Part shown: piece after piece, positions 24,919-35,208 of the stretch | How the letters are laid out: every line of letters starts with the position of its first letter | How positions within the stretch are numbered: position 1 is the first letter of the stretch | NCBI RefSeq assembly: GCF_003667545.1 | Contig: NZ_RCUV01000008.1 | Coordinates: 62,001-126,000 of the forward strand | Source of the DNA: Mycetocola manganoxydans | Lineage (GTDB): Bacteria; Actinomycetota; Actinomycetes; Actinomycetales; Microbacteriaceae | Direction: 5' to 3' | DNA: 64,000 bases | Notes under the pieces: model-generated | What the model saw: the letters and a program-made list of their open reading frames with translations, nothing else | Databases searched by the model: none | Told to the model about the DNA's origin: nothing | Made by a program: the position numbers and the translations under genes

Positions 24919-27900
24919 ATCCACTGGGTGCTCTTCCTTTTCGCGGGTGCGTTGTTTTCCTTGTTGGCTGTTACCGGCACGTTCCGGCCGTTCGCGGATG
25001 GCAGGGCAAAATCCTCACCCTCCCCACCGGCGAGCATCACGTAGGTTCCTGTGACGCCGATGCGGACCGGGGGTGCGCTGCCGAGCTGTACCCGGATCGA
25101 CAGGTTTTCAGCGCTCATGGACACGTCGATCAGGTGGCCGCGGTACTGCACCTGGAACCCGGCCCTTCCCAGGTGGACGGGCGGCCGCGGGTCGAAAGTC
25201 AGCGCATCCGCGTCGGTCTGCAGCCCAGCGAAGGCCCGCATTATGATGTCGACCGTCCCTGACATGGCCCCCAGATGGATGCCCTCCCGTGTGGTGCCGC
25301 CCTGGGTATCATCCAAGTCCGCGACCAGCGCCTCTCGGAAGACGGACCAGGCTCGGGCTTCGTCGAATCGGGACAGCACCGAGGCGTGCACGACGCGGCT
25401 GAGGGTGGAACCGTCGGCGGTGCGGGCGAGGTAGTACTCCACCGTGCGTTCCAACTCCGGCTCGCTGAACTGGTAGCCGAGCCGGTGCAACTGGTTCGTC
25501 ACGCCGGCAGGCCCCAAAAGGTAGATCAGCATCAGCACGTCCGCCTGTTTGGCCAGCTTGTACCGATTCGTCGCGTCGTTTTCGGCTTCGAGGATCAAGT
25601 CCAGCCGCCCGATGTTGCCATATTTCGCCCGGTAGCCCGGCCAGTCCAGCTCGAGGAGGTCTTCGTAACCGTCGAACTGGCTCAGGATTCCATCAGCGTG
25701 GAAAGGGACGGCGAGCCGACCGCCGAGCCGGGACCACTGGCTAACCTCCTCCGGCGTGATGCCCAGCCGGTCGGCGAGATCATCGCCGGGATGGCCGTCA
25801 AGTTCCCGCAGGACGTCGGCGGCGCGATCGCAGACCCAGGAGACCAGCACATTCGTGTAGGCGTTATCGCGCAAGCCAGCCCCAGGCGAGTCCGGATACC
25901 CGTCATGGTACTCATCGGGCCCCATCACGCCAGCGATGTGGTATCTGTCCGTTTCCGGATCCCGTTCGGCAAGCGAGGCGAACATCCGTATCACCTCGAC
26001 AATCAGTTCAGCGCCCCGGGCCGCCAACCAATCGCGGTCGCCCGTGGCCTGGAAGTGCTGCCACGCGTTGTAGGCCACGGCCAGCCCAACATGGCGCTGG
26101 CGGCTGGAATTATCCGGCATCCACCGGGCTGACCGCGCGTTGTACAACTGGTTCGGAGTCTCCTCCCTCCCATCGCTGCCGCTCTGCCAAGGGAAAAGCG
26201 CCCCCTTGAGACCCTGCTTCCGGGCGCTCGCCCGCGCGGTGTCGAGTCTGCGCCAGCGGTATTCCAACAGCGCACGGCTGACCTGTGGAAGGCGCAGCCC
26301 GATCGCGGGAAACACGAAAAGTTCGTCCCAGAAGATGTGGCCCCGGTATCCTTCCCCGTGCAGGCCGCGAGCCGGCACCCCGGCATCCAGGGCAGCGGTG
26401 TGCGCGGAGATCGTCTGCAGCAGGTGGAACACGTGAAGGTTAAGGACGAGTTGGGATTGCCGGTCGGCGTCGATGGTGATCCCGAACCGGTGCCAGAGGC
26501 GCCGCCATGCCGCATGGTGTTCCGCCAGCAGCGCGGTGAAGGTGCCGTCGTTCCGGGATAGCTCCGCCAACGCGGCGGTTGCCGGAGAAGAGATGGCGCC
26601 ATCGCGGGAGGTCACAACGGCTGTGATCTTGACCATCGTGACCGGCCGCCCGTCAGTCACCTGCAGGTCGAAACTCTGGCGGTACCATCCGCCGACATTC
26701 TCAGCTTCATGGATCGCCACCGGTGCGCCCTCGTCGAACGTTGTCCTCACGGCAAGGGCGACGCCGATGCGGCTCTGGCTGGTCCACACCTCGCAGAGCA
26801 CGATATTGCTCTCCGTCTTCGTGAATACCGGGTCCGCGAAATGCCGAGTGCCCGCGTACGTGCGAACATTGCTGTTCACCACGCCTGCGTCGACGCCGAC
26901 ACGGACGCCCACCGCCCCGCTGAAACCGTGAGCTGTGAAGGTCGTCTCGAGTGCTGCCAGATGGGGATTATGCATGGAGACCAGCCGCCGTTGGACGACG
27001 ACGAGCCGTTCCCCCTCCGGCCCGACCAGCGTCGCCCTGCGGGTCAGCACACCCCGTCGCAGATCGAGTTCTGTTCGCTCCTCCGAGACTTCGCCGTCGC
27101 CGGTTGACCACCACGGACCCTCACCGATGCGAACGTCCACCGGCAGCCAGTTGGGGATGTTGACGAGATGCTCTTCTTCCAGTTCGCGGCCGTGTTGAGT
27201 GGCCACCGTTCGGTTGAAGATACCGGCCAGATATGTGCCGGGATAATGGATGCCGTCATCATCACGCTCCGGACGCGCACCGCGCGTTGCCATGTACCCG
27301 TTGCCCAGAGCCGTCAACGCTTCCCGGTGGCCCTCATGCGCCGGATCGAATCCGACGTAGACAAGTGTCCAGGGATCGGTGCGCGAGGCGCCCAGATCAA
27401 GCTCCGAAACGTCACCCAGGACGATATCGGCCCCCGCTAGCTCCAGTTGTTCCCGATGCCCGGCACGGTCGACCCCGACAACCAGCCCGAAGCCGCCGCT
27501 GCGACCGGCCTGGATACCGGATACCGCGTCCTCGACAACCACGGCATTCTGGGGTGATACGCCGAGCCGGTGGGCAGCCTCGAGGAACATCGCCGGCTCC
27601 GGCTTGCCCGGCAAAATCAGTTCTTCGGCGACTTGGCCGTCGACGATCACGTCGAATTCCGCCTCCAGGCCCGCAGCGTGCAGCAGGGCGCGAGCATTGC
27701 GGCTGGCGGTGACGAGACCGACGGGGATACCTCCGTCGCGCAGGCGACCCAGTAGTGCGACGGTCCCTGGGTATGCACGAATGCCATTGCGGTTAAGGGC
27801 GTCAAGAAACAGGGCGTTTTTGAGGGCGCCGAACCCGTGGACGGACCACACCTCCGGCCCGTCGTCCCGATCGCCGACAGGAACGTCGACGCCGCGCGAG

Positions 27901-28175
27901 GCAAGGAATGCGACCACCCCGTCCTCCCGCTGTCGGCCGTCGACGTAACGCCGATAATCCGCGTCCTCGTCGAATGGCCTGGCTTCGGCGGCTCCGGACA
28001 GTCGATCGTCCGCGAGTACCTCATCGAAGAGCTGCTTCCACGCCGCCGCATGCACGGTGGCCGTCTGGGTGACCACCCCGTCCATATCGAACAGGACCGC
28101 GCCGTAGGGCAGAGCCGCACCATGCCGGTCCCTATCACGCGAACGAAGTTCACCACCGTGCACTGCCTGGTTCAT
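24915..28175 (-). CDS. Fusion of beta-phosphoglucomutase-type HAD hydrolase and GH65 disaccharide phosphorylase
   Basis: A bifunctional enzyme of 1086 residues. Residues about 20-260 are a HAD phosphomutase domain with nucleophile motif LFDMDGVVT and the loop VVEDAVSGIQAG. The rest is a GH65 phosphorylase with IFNR in the N-domain, HIFWDELFVFPAI, and the catalytic Glu in GPDEYHDGYPD (near residue 750). GH65 enzymes split trehalose, maltose or kojibiose with phosphate to beta-glucose 1-phosphate, and the HAD domain would turn that into glucose 6-phosphate without spending ATP. The exact disaccharide cannot be told from sequence. It starts 1 base after the phosphoketolase stop. Confidence 0.9.
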   Translation of the reverse strand: MNQAVHGGELRSRDRDRHGAALPYGAVLFDMDGVVTQTATVHAAAWKQLFDEVLADDRLSGAAEARPFDEDADYRRYVDGRQREDGVVAFLASRGVDVPVGDRDDGPEVWSVHGFGALKNALFLDALNRNGIRAYPGTVALLGRLRDGGIPVGLVTASRNARALLHAAGLEAEFDVIVDGQVAEELILPGKPEPAMFLEAAHRLGVSPQNAVVVEDAVSGIQAGRSGGFGLVVGVDRAGHREQLELAGADIVLGDVSELDLGASRTDPWTLVYVGFDPAHEGHREALTALGNGYMATRGARPERDDDGIHYPGTYLAGIFNRTVATQHGRELEEEHLVNIPNWLPVDVRIGEGPWWSTGDGEVSEERTELDLRRGVLTRRATLVGPEGERLVVVQRRLVSMHNPHLAALETTFTAHGFSGAVGVRVGVDAGVVNSNVRTYAGTRHFADPVFTKTESNIVLCEVWTSQSRIGVALAVRTTFDEGAPVAIHEAENVGGWYRQSFDLQVTDGRPVTMVKITAVVTSRDGAISSPATAALAELSRNDGTFTALLAEHHAAWRRLWHRFGITIDADRQSQLVLNLHVFHLLQTISAHTAALDAGVPARGLHGEGYRGHIFWDELFVFPAIGLRLPQVSRALLEYRWRRLDTARASARKQGLKGALFPWQSGSDGREETPNQLYNARSARWMPDNSSRQRHVGLAVAYNAWQHFQATGDRDWLAARGAELIVEVIRMFASLAERDPETDRYHIAGVMGPDEYHDGYPDSPGAGLRDNAYTNVLVSWVCDRAADVLRELDGHPGDDLADRLGITPEEVSQWSRLGGRLAVPFHADGILSQFDGYEDLLELDWPGYRAKYGNIGRLDLILEAENDATNRYKLAKQADVLMLIYLLGPAGVTNQLHRLGYQFSEPELERTVEYYLARTADGSTLSRVVHASVLSRFDEARAWSVFREALVADLDDTQGGTTREGIHLGAMSGTVDIIMRAFAGLQTDADALTFDPRPPVHLGRAGFQVQYRGHLIDVSMSAENLSIRVQLGSAPPVRIGVTGTYVMLAGGEGEDFALPSANGRNVPVTANKENNAPAKRKSTQWI

Positions 28176-28176
28176 G

Positions 28177-30594
28177 CTAAACGGGCTCTTCGGTTGTTTC
28201 TTCCGACGGCTGGTTCGGAGACCACTGCCAGTTCCTGATCTCGGGCATGTCCTCCCCGTGCACACGGATGTACTCGCTGTGCGCGACCAATTTGTTCTTG
28301 AGCTCCTCTCGCACGTGCGCCGAAGTTCCCTGCAGCCGCGGCACCCGGTCAATGACGTCGATAGCTAGGTTGAAACGGTCAATCTGGTTAAGCACGCACA
28401 TGTCGAACGGGGTGGTTGTGGTGCCTTCCTCCTTGTAACCGCGGACATGGAAATTGTGGTGGTTGGTGCGCCGGTAAGTAAGCCGGTGAATTAGCCACGG
28501 GTAGCCGTGGTAGGCGAAGATTACCGGCTTGTCCGCAGTGAACAGCGCATCAAAATCGCGATGCGGCAAACCATGAGGATTTTCGGCGTCGTCTTGCAAC
28601 CGCATCAGGTCCACGACGTTGACCACTCGAATTCGCAGGTCCGGGAAGTGGGAGCGCAGGATGTCAACGGCGGCGAGTGTTTCCATCGTCGGGACGTCCC
28701 CGGCGCAGCCCATCACGACATCAGCTTCAACGTCCGCGTCCGAACTCGCCCAGTCCCAAACACCGATGCCTTTGGTGCAATGCACGATAGCTGAAGGCAT
28801 ATCCAAAAATTGCAGCTGGGGCTGCTTGCCTGCCACGATCACATTGACGTACTGGCGGCTGCGCAGGCAATGATCGGCCACGGACAACAACGTGTTGGCG
28901 TCCGGTGGGAGATACACGCGGATCACCTCGGGCTTCTTATTGATCACGTGGTCGATGAAGCCCGGATCCTGGTGTGAGAAACCGTTGTTGTCCTGCCGCC
29001 AGACATGAGAGGTCAACAGATAGTTCAGCGACGCGACCGGCCGACGCCATTCGATGCCGTTGGTGGTGTGTAACCATTTGGCGTGCTGGTTAAACATTGA
29101 GTCAACGATGTGGACGAACCCCTCGTAACAGGAGAAGAACCCGTGCCGGCCGGAGAGGAGGTATCCCTCCAGCCAGCCCTGGCACGTGTGTTCGGAGAGG
29201 ATCTCCATCACCCGACCGTCACGGGCCAGGTGATCATCCTCCGGAACGGTCCGGGCGTTCCATGCCCGATCTGTCGCCTCGAGCACCGACCCCAACCGGT
29301 TCGAGTTGTTCTCATCCGGTGCGAAGACCCGGAAGTTATCCATGTTCCGTGTCACCACGTCCCGCAACATCTCTCCGAGGACGCGGGTGCTCTCCACCGC
29401 GCCGGTACCCGGCTCGGTGACCGGAACGGCGTAGTCCCGGAAGTCGGGCATCCGCAAGTCTCGTAGCAGCATGCCGCCGTTCGCGTGCGGGTTGGCACTC
29501 ATACGCCGTGTCCCTTCCGGGTGCAGCGTGCGGATCGCTTCCACCGGAGCGCCGGTTTCATTGAAGAGCTCCTCGGGACGATAGCTGCGCAGCCAACCCT
29601 CCAGCACCTGCCGGTGGGCGTCGTTGTCGCGTGCGGTACTAAAAGGCACCTGGTGAGAGCGCCAGGAGCCCTCGACCTTCTGCCCGTCGACTTCTGCTGG
29701 CCCGGTCCATCCCTTGGGGGACCGGAGCACGATCATTGGCCAGCGGGGCCTTTCGGTCCGGCCGTCCTCGCGCGCACGGCGCTTGATCTCCCGGATCTCA
29801 GTCAGGCAGGCATCCAGGATCCTGGCGAAGTCTTGATGCATCTGTTCCGGATCTTCGCCCTCGACGTAGTACGGGGTGTGACCGTAGCCGCGCAGCAGCC
29901 CGTCCAGTTCGTCCCGGTCGATCCGGTCCAGAATGGTCGGGTTCGCAATCTTGTAGCCGTTCAGGTGAAGGATCGGAAGTACGGTACCGTCACGGGCCGG
30001 GTTGATGAACTTATTCGAATGCCAGCTCGCGGCGAGCGGTCCTGTTTCAGCCTCACCGTCGCCGACGACAGCGGCGACGATCAGATCCGGGTTGTCGAAG
30101 GCTGCCCCATATGCGTGGGAGAGGGCATAGCCCAGTTCTCCGCCTTCGTGGATGGAGCCGGGGGTTTCCGGGGCGACGTGACTGGGAATGCCGCCGGGGA
30201 AGGAAAACTGGTGGAACAACAGCTTCATCCCGGCCGCATCCTGGGACACGTTCGGGTAGGTTTCGCTGTAGCTGCCTTCCAACCAAGCAGCCGCAACGGG
30301 TCCGGGACCGCCGTGGCCGGGACCCATGATGTACATCATGTCCAGGTCCCGTTCCATGATGGCCCGGTTCAAATGCGCGTAGATGAAGTTCAGCCCGGGA
30401 GTTGTCCCCCAGTGCCCCAGCAGTCGTGGTTTGATGTGCTCCGGCAGCAGCGGCTCGCGCAGCAGCGGATTGTCCATCAAGTAGATCTGACCTACGGACA
30501 GATAGTTGGCCGCCCGCCACCAGGCATGGACGCGCTTGAGTTGATCGGGAGCGAGGACGGGCACCGGGCCCGGCGACGTCGGGTGGTTAGTCAT
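28177..30594 (-). CDS. xfp: Phosphoketolase (xylulose-5-phosphate/fructose-6-phosphate)
   Basis: A thiamine-diphosphate enzyme of 805 residues that cleaves xylulose 5-phosphate or fructose 6-phosphate with phosphate into acetyl phosphate plus glyceraldehyde 3-phosphate or erythrose 4-phosphate. Recognisable signatures: [57 protein letters not shown], the ThDP motif [20 protein letters not shown], and [21 protein letters not shown] 30594 has AGGAGAT upstream. No acetate kinase gene is in the window, so the fate of acetyl phosphate must be decided elsewhere. Confidence 0.95.
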   Translation of the reverse strand: MTNHPTSPGPVPVLAPDQLKRVHAWWRAANYLSVGQIYLMDNPLLREPLLPEHIKPRLLGHWGTTPGLNFIYAHLNRAIMERDLDMMYIMGPGHGGPGPVAAAWLEGSYSETYPNVSQDAAGMKLLFHQFSFPGGIPSHVAPETPGSIHEGGELGYALSHAYGAAFDNPDLIVAAVVGDGEAETGPLAASWHSNKFINPARDGTVLPILHLNGYKIANPTILDRIDRDELDGLLRGYGHTPYYVEGEDPEQMHQDFARILDACLTEIREIKRRAREDGRTERPRWPMIVLRSPKGWTGPAEVDGQKVEGSWRSHQVPFSTARDNDAHRQVLEGWLRSYRPEELFNETGAPVEAIRTLHPEGTRRMSANPHANGGMLLRDLRMPDFRDYAVPVTEPGTGAVESTRVLGEMLRDVVTRNMDNFRVFAPDENNSNRLGSVLEATDRAWNARTVPEDDHLARDGRVMEILSEHTCQGWLEGYLLSGRHGFFSCYEGFVHIVDSMFNQHAKWLHTTNGIEWRRPVASLNYLLTSHVWRQDNNGFSHQDPGFIDHVINKKPEVIRVYLPPDANTLLSVADHCLRSRQYVNVIVAGKQPQLQFLDMPSAIVHCTKGIGVWDWASSDADVEADVVMGCAGDVPTMETLAAVDILRSHFPDLRIRVVNVVDLMRLQDDAENPHGLPHRDFDALFTADKPVIFAYHGYPWLIHRLTYRRTNHHNFHVRGYKEEGTTTTPFDMCVLNQIDRFNLAIDVIDRVPRLQGTSAHVREELKNKLVAHSEYIRVHGEDMPEIRNWQWSPNQPSEETTEEPV

Positions 30595-30643
30595 AAGATC
30601 TCCTGTCGGTGAAGGTGAGAGCGTCCCACGGTTGCGACCGTGT

Positions 30644-33169
30644 TCATCGGGTGCCGATCGGTGCCGGCTCGGCCTTGGCAAGGCTGCCGGTCGGCTCTAC
30701 GGGTTCGGGCAGACGCAACCGCTTGAGCAGCAGGGCGTTGACGGCAACGATGACACTGGAACCGGACATCGAGATGGCGGCGATTTCCGGACTGAGCATG
30801 ATGCCGAAGGCAGGGTAGAAGACACCGGCGGCGATCGGCAGGGCGATGACGTTATAACCGATCGCCCAGCCGAGGTTCTGGCGCATCTTGCGCACCGTCC
30901 CCTTGCCGATCCGCAGCGCAATCGGCACATCCAGCGGATCGGAACGCATCAGCACAACATCGGCGGTTTCAATCGCGACGTCGGTGCCAGCCCCGATCGC
31001 GATGCCCAGGTCGGCCTGCGCCAGCGCTGGGGCGTCATTAACGCCGTCGCCGACCATCGCAACCCGCTTGCCCGCCGCCTGCAACTCCGACACCTTCGCG
31101 GATTTGTCCCCGGGCAGCACTTCCGCGATGACAGTATCGATGCCGAGTTGCGCGGCAATGCGTTTCGCGGTTGCCTCGTTGTCACCGGTAAGCATGACCA
31201 CCTCGATACCGGCCTCATGCATGGCCGCAACGGCGGGGGCCGCTGTCTCGCGGGCGGCGTCGGCCAAGGCGATCACACCGACGGCTTTGCCGTCAACAGC
31301 TACCAGGACAGCCGTACGGCCGGTTGAGGCGAGGGTTTCCCGCTCCTCGGCTACCGGTGCGATGTCGATGCCTTCAGCGACCATCAGTTTGCGGTTCCCG
31401 ACGAAAACCTTCCTCCCGTTCACGGTCGCACCTGCGCCGTGGCCGGGCACGTTACGAAAAGCATCGGCCGTCGCGGAAGGTACGCTGCGAGCCACGGCAT
31501 AGTTGACGACGGCGCCAGCGAGAGGGTGCTCGGATTCGCGTTCCACAGCCGCGACGAGAGCGAGTAGTTCGTCCTCGTCGATACCGTGGGCGATGAAGTC
31601 TGTAACTTCCGGCTCACCCTTGGTCAGAGTGCCGGTCTTGTCTATTACCACGGTGTCGATGCGGGCGGCGGTTTCCAAGGCGGTGGCGTTCTTGAACAGA
31701 ACACCGCGTTTGGCGCCTAGCCCGGTACCAACCATGATCGCCGTCGGAGTGGCCAGGCCCAGAGCATCGGGGCAGGTGATCACGACAACTGTGATGGCGA
31801 AAAGGATCGCCTGCGCGACACTCGCGCCGGCCAGCCACCAGGCAAGGAAGGTGGCAGATCCGCCGATCAGGGCCACCAGGACCAACCAGAACGCGGCCCG
31901 ATCGGCCAAGCGTTGGCCCGGCGCTTTGGAGTTCTGAGCCTCTTGCACCAGGGCCACGATCTGCGCAAGCGCGGTATCCGCACCGACCTTCGTAGCACGA
32001 ACCCGCAGGGTGCCGGTGGTGTTCACCGACGCACCGATCACGTCCGACCCTGACGACTTGGCCACCGGCAAACTTTCCCCGGTGACCATGGACTCATCGA
32101 TCTCCGACTCGCCGTCCTCGACGACCCCGTCAGTGGGCACCTTCGACCCCGGACGCACAAGCATCAAATCACCCGGCATCACTTCGGAGGTCGGCACCTC
32201 AACCGGTTCCCCGTCGCGGATCACCAGAGCCTTGGAGGGCGCCAGTTCGAGCAGCGTCCGGACGGCGTCATTGGCCCCGCCCCTGGCCCGCATCTCGACC
32301 CAATGACCCAACAACACGAACGTGGCCAGCACGGTAGCCGCTTCATAGAACACCTCGCCGCCGCCGGTCAAGGTGACAATCAGGCTGTAAAGCCAGCCAG
32401 CTCCCACGCCGACCGCGACAAGGACCATCATGTCCAGTGTCCGAGCCTTCAGCGCCCGATAAGCACCATCGAAGAAAATCCACGCCGAGTAAAAAATGAC
32501 CGGCAGGGAAAGGATCAATGCGAACACGTCGTCACGCAGGGCGAACGGGGCCGGGACAGTGAACCCGATCACCTCACGTCCGATCGGAGACCACAGAGTA
32601 ATCGGTACCGAGAGGATGACCGCGACAAGGAACCGGTTCCGCATGTCACGAATCATGGACTCCATCGACATGCCATGGCCGCCCCCGTGACCCATAACTT
32701 CCTGCGCATCCCGGGTGACAGGCTGACCGTGGCCCGCATGGGCCTCGGTACCCGCCTGGTGCGCCGGGGTACCAGCGTCGCCGGCATGGGTCATCGTCGG
32801 TGAATCCCTGACTGCGGCTCGGTTATAGCCGGAATGCTCTTCAGGCGCCTGAGGGTGGTGTCCGGCCGTGCCGTGACCCGCATGCTCCCGCGCGCCGGAA
32901 GCGCCGCCGTGCATCGGGTCACAGATGTGGTCCGGCACTGACTGGCCGGAGCAATGATAGCCGCAGTCGCGAACCCACCCGGCCAGGTCAGCAATGGACG
33001 TCAGATCGGGGTCGAAGGTCACGTTCGCGGTCTGTGAGACCGGGTTCACTTCCACTCTCAACACACCTGGCCGTCGGGACAGGGTTGCTTCCGCGACGGA
33101 CTTCGACGAGGCCCAATGGACCCCCACCACTTCCATAATCGCGGTCTGTGTCTTTTCACTCATGCGCAT
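30644..33169 (-). CDS. P1B-type metal ATPase with unusual CPD motif
   Basis: A metal transport ATPase of 841 residues. The helix-4 metal motif is CPD (31766-31774, frame [15 protein letters not shown]) where copper pumps have CPC or CPH. The N-terminal ferredoxin-like HMA domain ([19 protein letters not shown]) lacks the CxxC metal site, though a C-x3-C (CGYHC... CD) and a long His-rich linker ([28 protein letters not shown]) follow. TGES, DKTGT, SEHP, TGDN and GDGVNDAP are intact, and the last helices retain YN and MSGSS as in Cu(I) pumps. ATG 33169 after AAAAGG is chosen; the longer frame adds an unlikely leader. It heads the operon with phosphoketolase. Copper is the likely but unproven substrate. 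Confidence 0.88.
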   Translation of the reverse strand: MRMSEKTQTAIMEVVGVHWASSKSVAEATLSRRPGVLRVEVNPVSQTANVTFDPDLTSIADLAGWVRDCGYHCSGQSVPDHICDPMHGGASGAREHAGHGTAGHHPQAPEEHSGYNRAAVRDSPTMTHAGDAGTPAHQAGTEAHAGHGQPVTRDAQEVMGHGGGHGMSMESMIRDMRNRFLVAVILSVPITLWSPIGREVIGFTVPAPFALRDDVFALILSLPVIFYSAWIFFDGAYRALKARTLDMMVLVAVGVGAGWLYSLIVTLTGGGEVFYEAATVLATFVLLGHWVEMRARGGANDAVRTLLELAPSKALVIRDGEPVEVPTSEVMPGDLMLVRPGSKVPTDGVVEDGESEIDESMVTGESLPVAKSSGSDVIGASVNTTGTLRVRATKVGADTALAQIVALVQEAQNSKAPGQRLADRAAFWLVLVALIGGSATFLAWWLAGASVAQAILFAITVVVITCPDALGLATPTAIMVGTGLGAKRGVLFKNATALETAARIDTVVIDKTGTLTKGEPEVTDFIAHGIDEDELLALVAAVERESEHPLAGAVVNYAVARSVPSATADAFRNVPGHGAGATVNGRKVFVGNRKLMVAEGIDIAPVAEERETLASTGRTAVLVAVDGKAVGVIALADAARETAAPAVAAMHEAGIEVVMLTGDNEATAKRIAAQLGIDTVIAEVLPGDKSAKVSELQAAGKRVAMVGDGVNDAPALAQADLGIAIGAGTDVAIETADVVLMRSDPLDVPIALRIGKGTVRKMRQNLGWAIGYNVIALPIAAGVFYPAFGIMLSPEIAAISMSGSSVIVAVNALLLKRLRLPEPVEPTGSLAKAEPAPIGTR

Positions 33170-33337
33170 ACAACCTTTTCTATAGCCGAATGAGCCAGGC
33201 ACCGGTTTCAGACCGCCGCTCTCGGCGGACATGTATTCGCTGGCTCAGTGGCAGGGGGAAAATGTCGGATTGACCGGACGGTGGCGTATTACTGCGGCGC
33301 ACCCCGGTCACCGGCCAGAGGGCTGCAGTCAGGCGTC

Positions 33338-33793
33338 CTACGTCCGACTGACAGAAAGCTGGAGGAGGGATACGCGATACACCGACACACCAAAATTCGT
33401 AGGCATCTTGATGCATGGAATCGCTATCGCCGCCAATCCAAGATCATCGGTCTCGCTGAGGACGGTTTCTGGAAAAACAGCGGCAGAAATCAGGTCCAGA
33501 CATGATCCGAATGCGCCAACACCGGCGGGGCAGTGGATAGAACCCGCAGGAACCAACTTCCCATCGGCCCGGTCTTGGTCCACCAGAGCATCCTCCGTGG
33601 ACAGGTCATACTGGGCGGTCGCGATTTCGGAATCGTCCGGAGACGACACGAGCGAGTGCGAGGTGGAACTCACTTCCTCCCCCGATATCACCCCCATGCC
33701 AGAGATCGCGGTGATGACAACGAACGCAAGGACGGCAGCGATGATTGCTAGGGAGCTCCACGAGAGATCTTGCCGTCGCAGCAACCGGGCCAT
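33338..33793 (-). CDS. Diverged DUF6153-like membrane protein, copy 4
   Basis: Encodes 151 residues: a basic N-terminus (MARLLRRQDLSW), one clear helix (LAIIAAVLAFVVITAISGM), an acidic middle, a Cys-containing second hydrophobic region (HCPAGVGAFGSCLDLISAAV, later AIAIPCIKMP) and the C-terminus LLQLSVSRT. The last residues match the SISRT end of the other three copies and the layout is the same, but the rest is diverged. ATG 33793 follows GGGGGAG. A DUF305 gene lies 0.7 kb away on the same strand. Confidence 0.6.
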   Translation of the reverse strand: MARLLRRQDLSWSSLAIIAAVLAFVVITAISGMGVISGEEVSSTSHSLVSSPDDSEIATAQYDLSTEDALVDQDRADGKLVPAGSIHCPAGVGAFGSCLDLISAAVFPETVLSETDDLGLAAIAIPCIKMPTNFGVSVYRVSLLQLSVSRT

Positions 33794-34074
33794 TCTTCTC
33801 CCCCGTCCGTTGCAGAAAGCTTTCAAATGTGTCCGCTTTCGAGGTCATCCTATCCTCACCCGGGTCATCTTCGCCAGAAAACAAAATGCCCGGGTTATCG
33901 AGCCCCCTCCGTCCGCAATCCAAGTTCAGTTCAAGCCTGGGCGCGCTCCGATTTGAACCCAATGATCGCCGTCTCCCTCGCCGTGCGTGGGGTGTTGTCG
34001 GGTAGCTGCTGGTTTCCGGCGTCGTCGAGAGCATTACTATCGCTGACCGTCGGTTTCGCCGGTATCGTTGAGCC

Positions 34075-34314
34075 GTGATTGACAATTACTGGTTGAACGC
34101 CTTGTGGTCGGTCATCCCGACGATTCTCGTTGGTGCGGCCTTCTTCTTCGTCATGCGCGGGATCATCCGTGCGGACCGGACGGAGCGCGCTGCGTACGCT
34201 AACCTCGAGGCGGCCGAGCGTTCGAGGCTGGGTCTTCCCCCTGCAGCAGTGAAAGACGCCGCCAGCCTCAAAGACGCAACCGGCACCAAGACGAGTAGTC
34301 CCGCCGGTATATAG
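34075..34314 (+). CDS. Small single-helix membrane protein
   Basis: Encodes 79 residues: a helix (ALWSVIPTILVGAAFFFVMR) followed by a charged, Ala-rich cytoplasmic tail (ADRTERAAYANLEAAERSR). GTG 34075 lies exactly 6 bases after TATCGT, consistent with a leaderless transcript. It sits between the DUF6153-like and DUF305 genes of the fourth module but on the other strand. Function unknown. Confidence 0.6.
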   Translation: MIDNYWLNALWSVIPTILVGAAFFFVMRGIIRADRTERAAYANLEAAERSRLGLPPAAVKDAASLKDATGTKTSSPAGI

Positions 34315-34461
34315 CTGCGGATGCATGCCGACCGGAAAGAGACCGGAAACTAGTGACCGTACCCCTTTTTTGGGCGGCGGGCGTATCGCGTCCCAAGGGT
34401 GTGTGGACACATCGGGTCACCAGAGAGACGATGCAGCGACATCCATTTCAGTGACGGTCGC

Positions 34462-34501
34462 GATCTGGGTGCTGTTGCCCCGACGCAACAGCACCCAGAT
34501 C
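34462..34501. terminator. Bidirectional hairpin terminator
   Basis: Perfect 16-base arms (34462-34477 and 34486-34501) with an 8-base loop, between the convergent ends of the small membrane gene (34314) and the DUF305 gene (34519). Confidence 0.75.
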
Positions 34502-34518
34502 TGGTGGTGTCTACCCGG

Positions 34519-35124
34519 TCAGGCTGTGGTTACCGGCCGTCCGCCGTTGCGGTCATACCACTGCTCCAGCCAGGTCTGCATTTGACCGATCTCGGCCAGT
34601 TGGACGTCTCGGATGTTTGAGCAGAGGTCGATCAATTCGGGGTGTTCGGCGGAGTCAAGGCATTCCGCGGCCTCCCGGATAGCAGCCCAATGGTGACGGA
34701 TCATGGACCTCATGAAGTGGATCTCATACTTCGCCCCGCTGAACTTCTCTAAACGCTCCATTGAGCGCATGTCGCCTTCGCTCATCTGCGGCTCGTAGGT
34801 AATCCCATACCAGTCCTGCAGCCACATTTGCATCTTCTCCATCTCCTGCTGCTGAGCCTCGATAATCGATTGGCACAGGTCCCTCAGTTCCTGGTGAGTA
34901 GCTTTCTCCAGACAAGTCTGCGCCATGGCGGTGGCCATCATGTGGTGGTCAACCATGCTGGTGAGGAAATCCACCTCAAAAGCGGCGGCTTCCTGGCTCT
35001 GGGCTGGCGCATCCGCCAGCGCGGGTGCGTTCCCGGCGAACCCGCCGCCCGACACCGCTCCCAGTGCCAGTGCGGCCGATGCGGCGAACACCCGGATCCG
35101 CCTGCCCATAGTGTTTTCTTGCAT
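34519..35124 (-). CDS. DUF305 secreted protein, copy 3 (Cys-containing variant)
   Basis: A protein of about 200 residues with a cleavable signal peptide (ending ALADAPAQ) and no lipobox, unlike the other DUF305 proteins here. Two half-repeats carry MVDHHMMATAMAQTC and MIRHHWAAIREAAEC, each with a Cys after the His pair, plus DLCQSI and DLCSNI. The Met-rich loop is short (QMSEGDMRSME). The Cys additions suggest a different metal site or disulfides. The start is ATG 35124 or 35109; both keep the signal peptide. Confidence 0.8.
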   Translation of the reverse strand: MQENTMGRRIRVFAASAALALGAVSGGGFAGNAPALADAPAQSQEAAAFEVDFLTSMVDHHMMATAMAQTCLEKATHQELRDLCQSIIEAQQQEMEKMQMWLQDWYGITYEPQMSEGDMRSMERLEKFSGAKYEIHFMRSMIRHHWAAIREAAECLDSAEHPELIDLCSNIRDVQLAEIGQMQTWLEQWYDRNGGRPVTTA

Positions 35125-35208
35125 GATATTCGTACTTCCGATCAAATCTGCCAGAGGCCAGATCGCCGGAGAGCCTGGCCCGCGCCTGACCAGTGGACTT
35201 AGTTGGAT

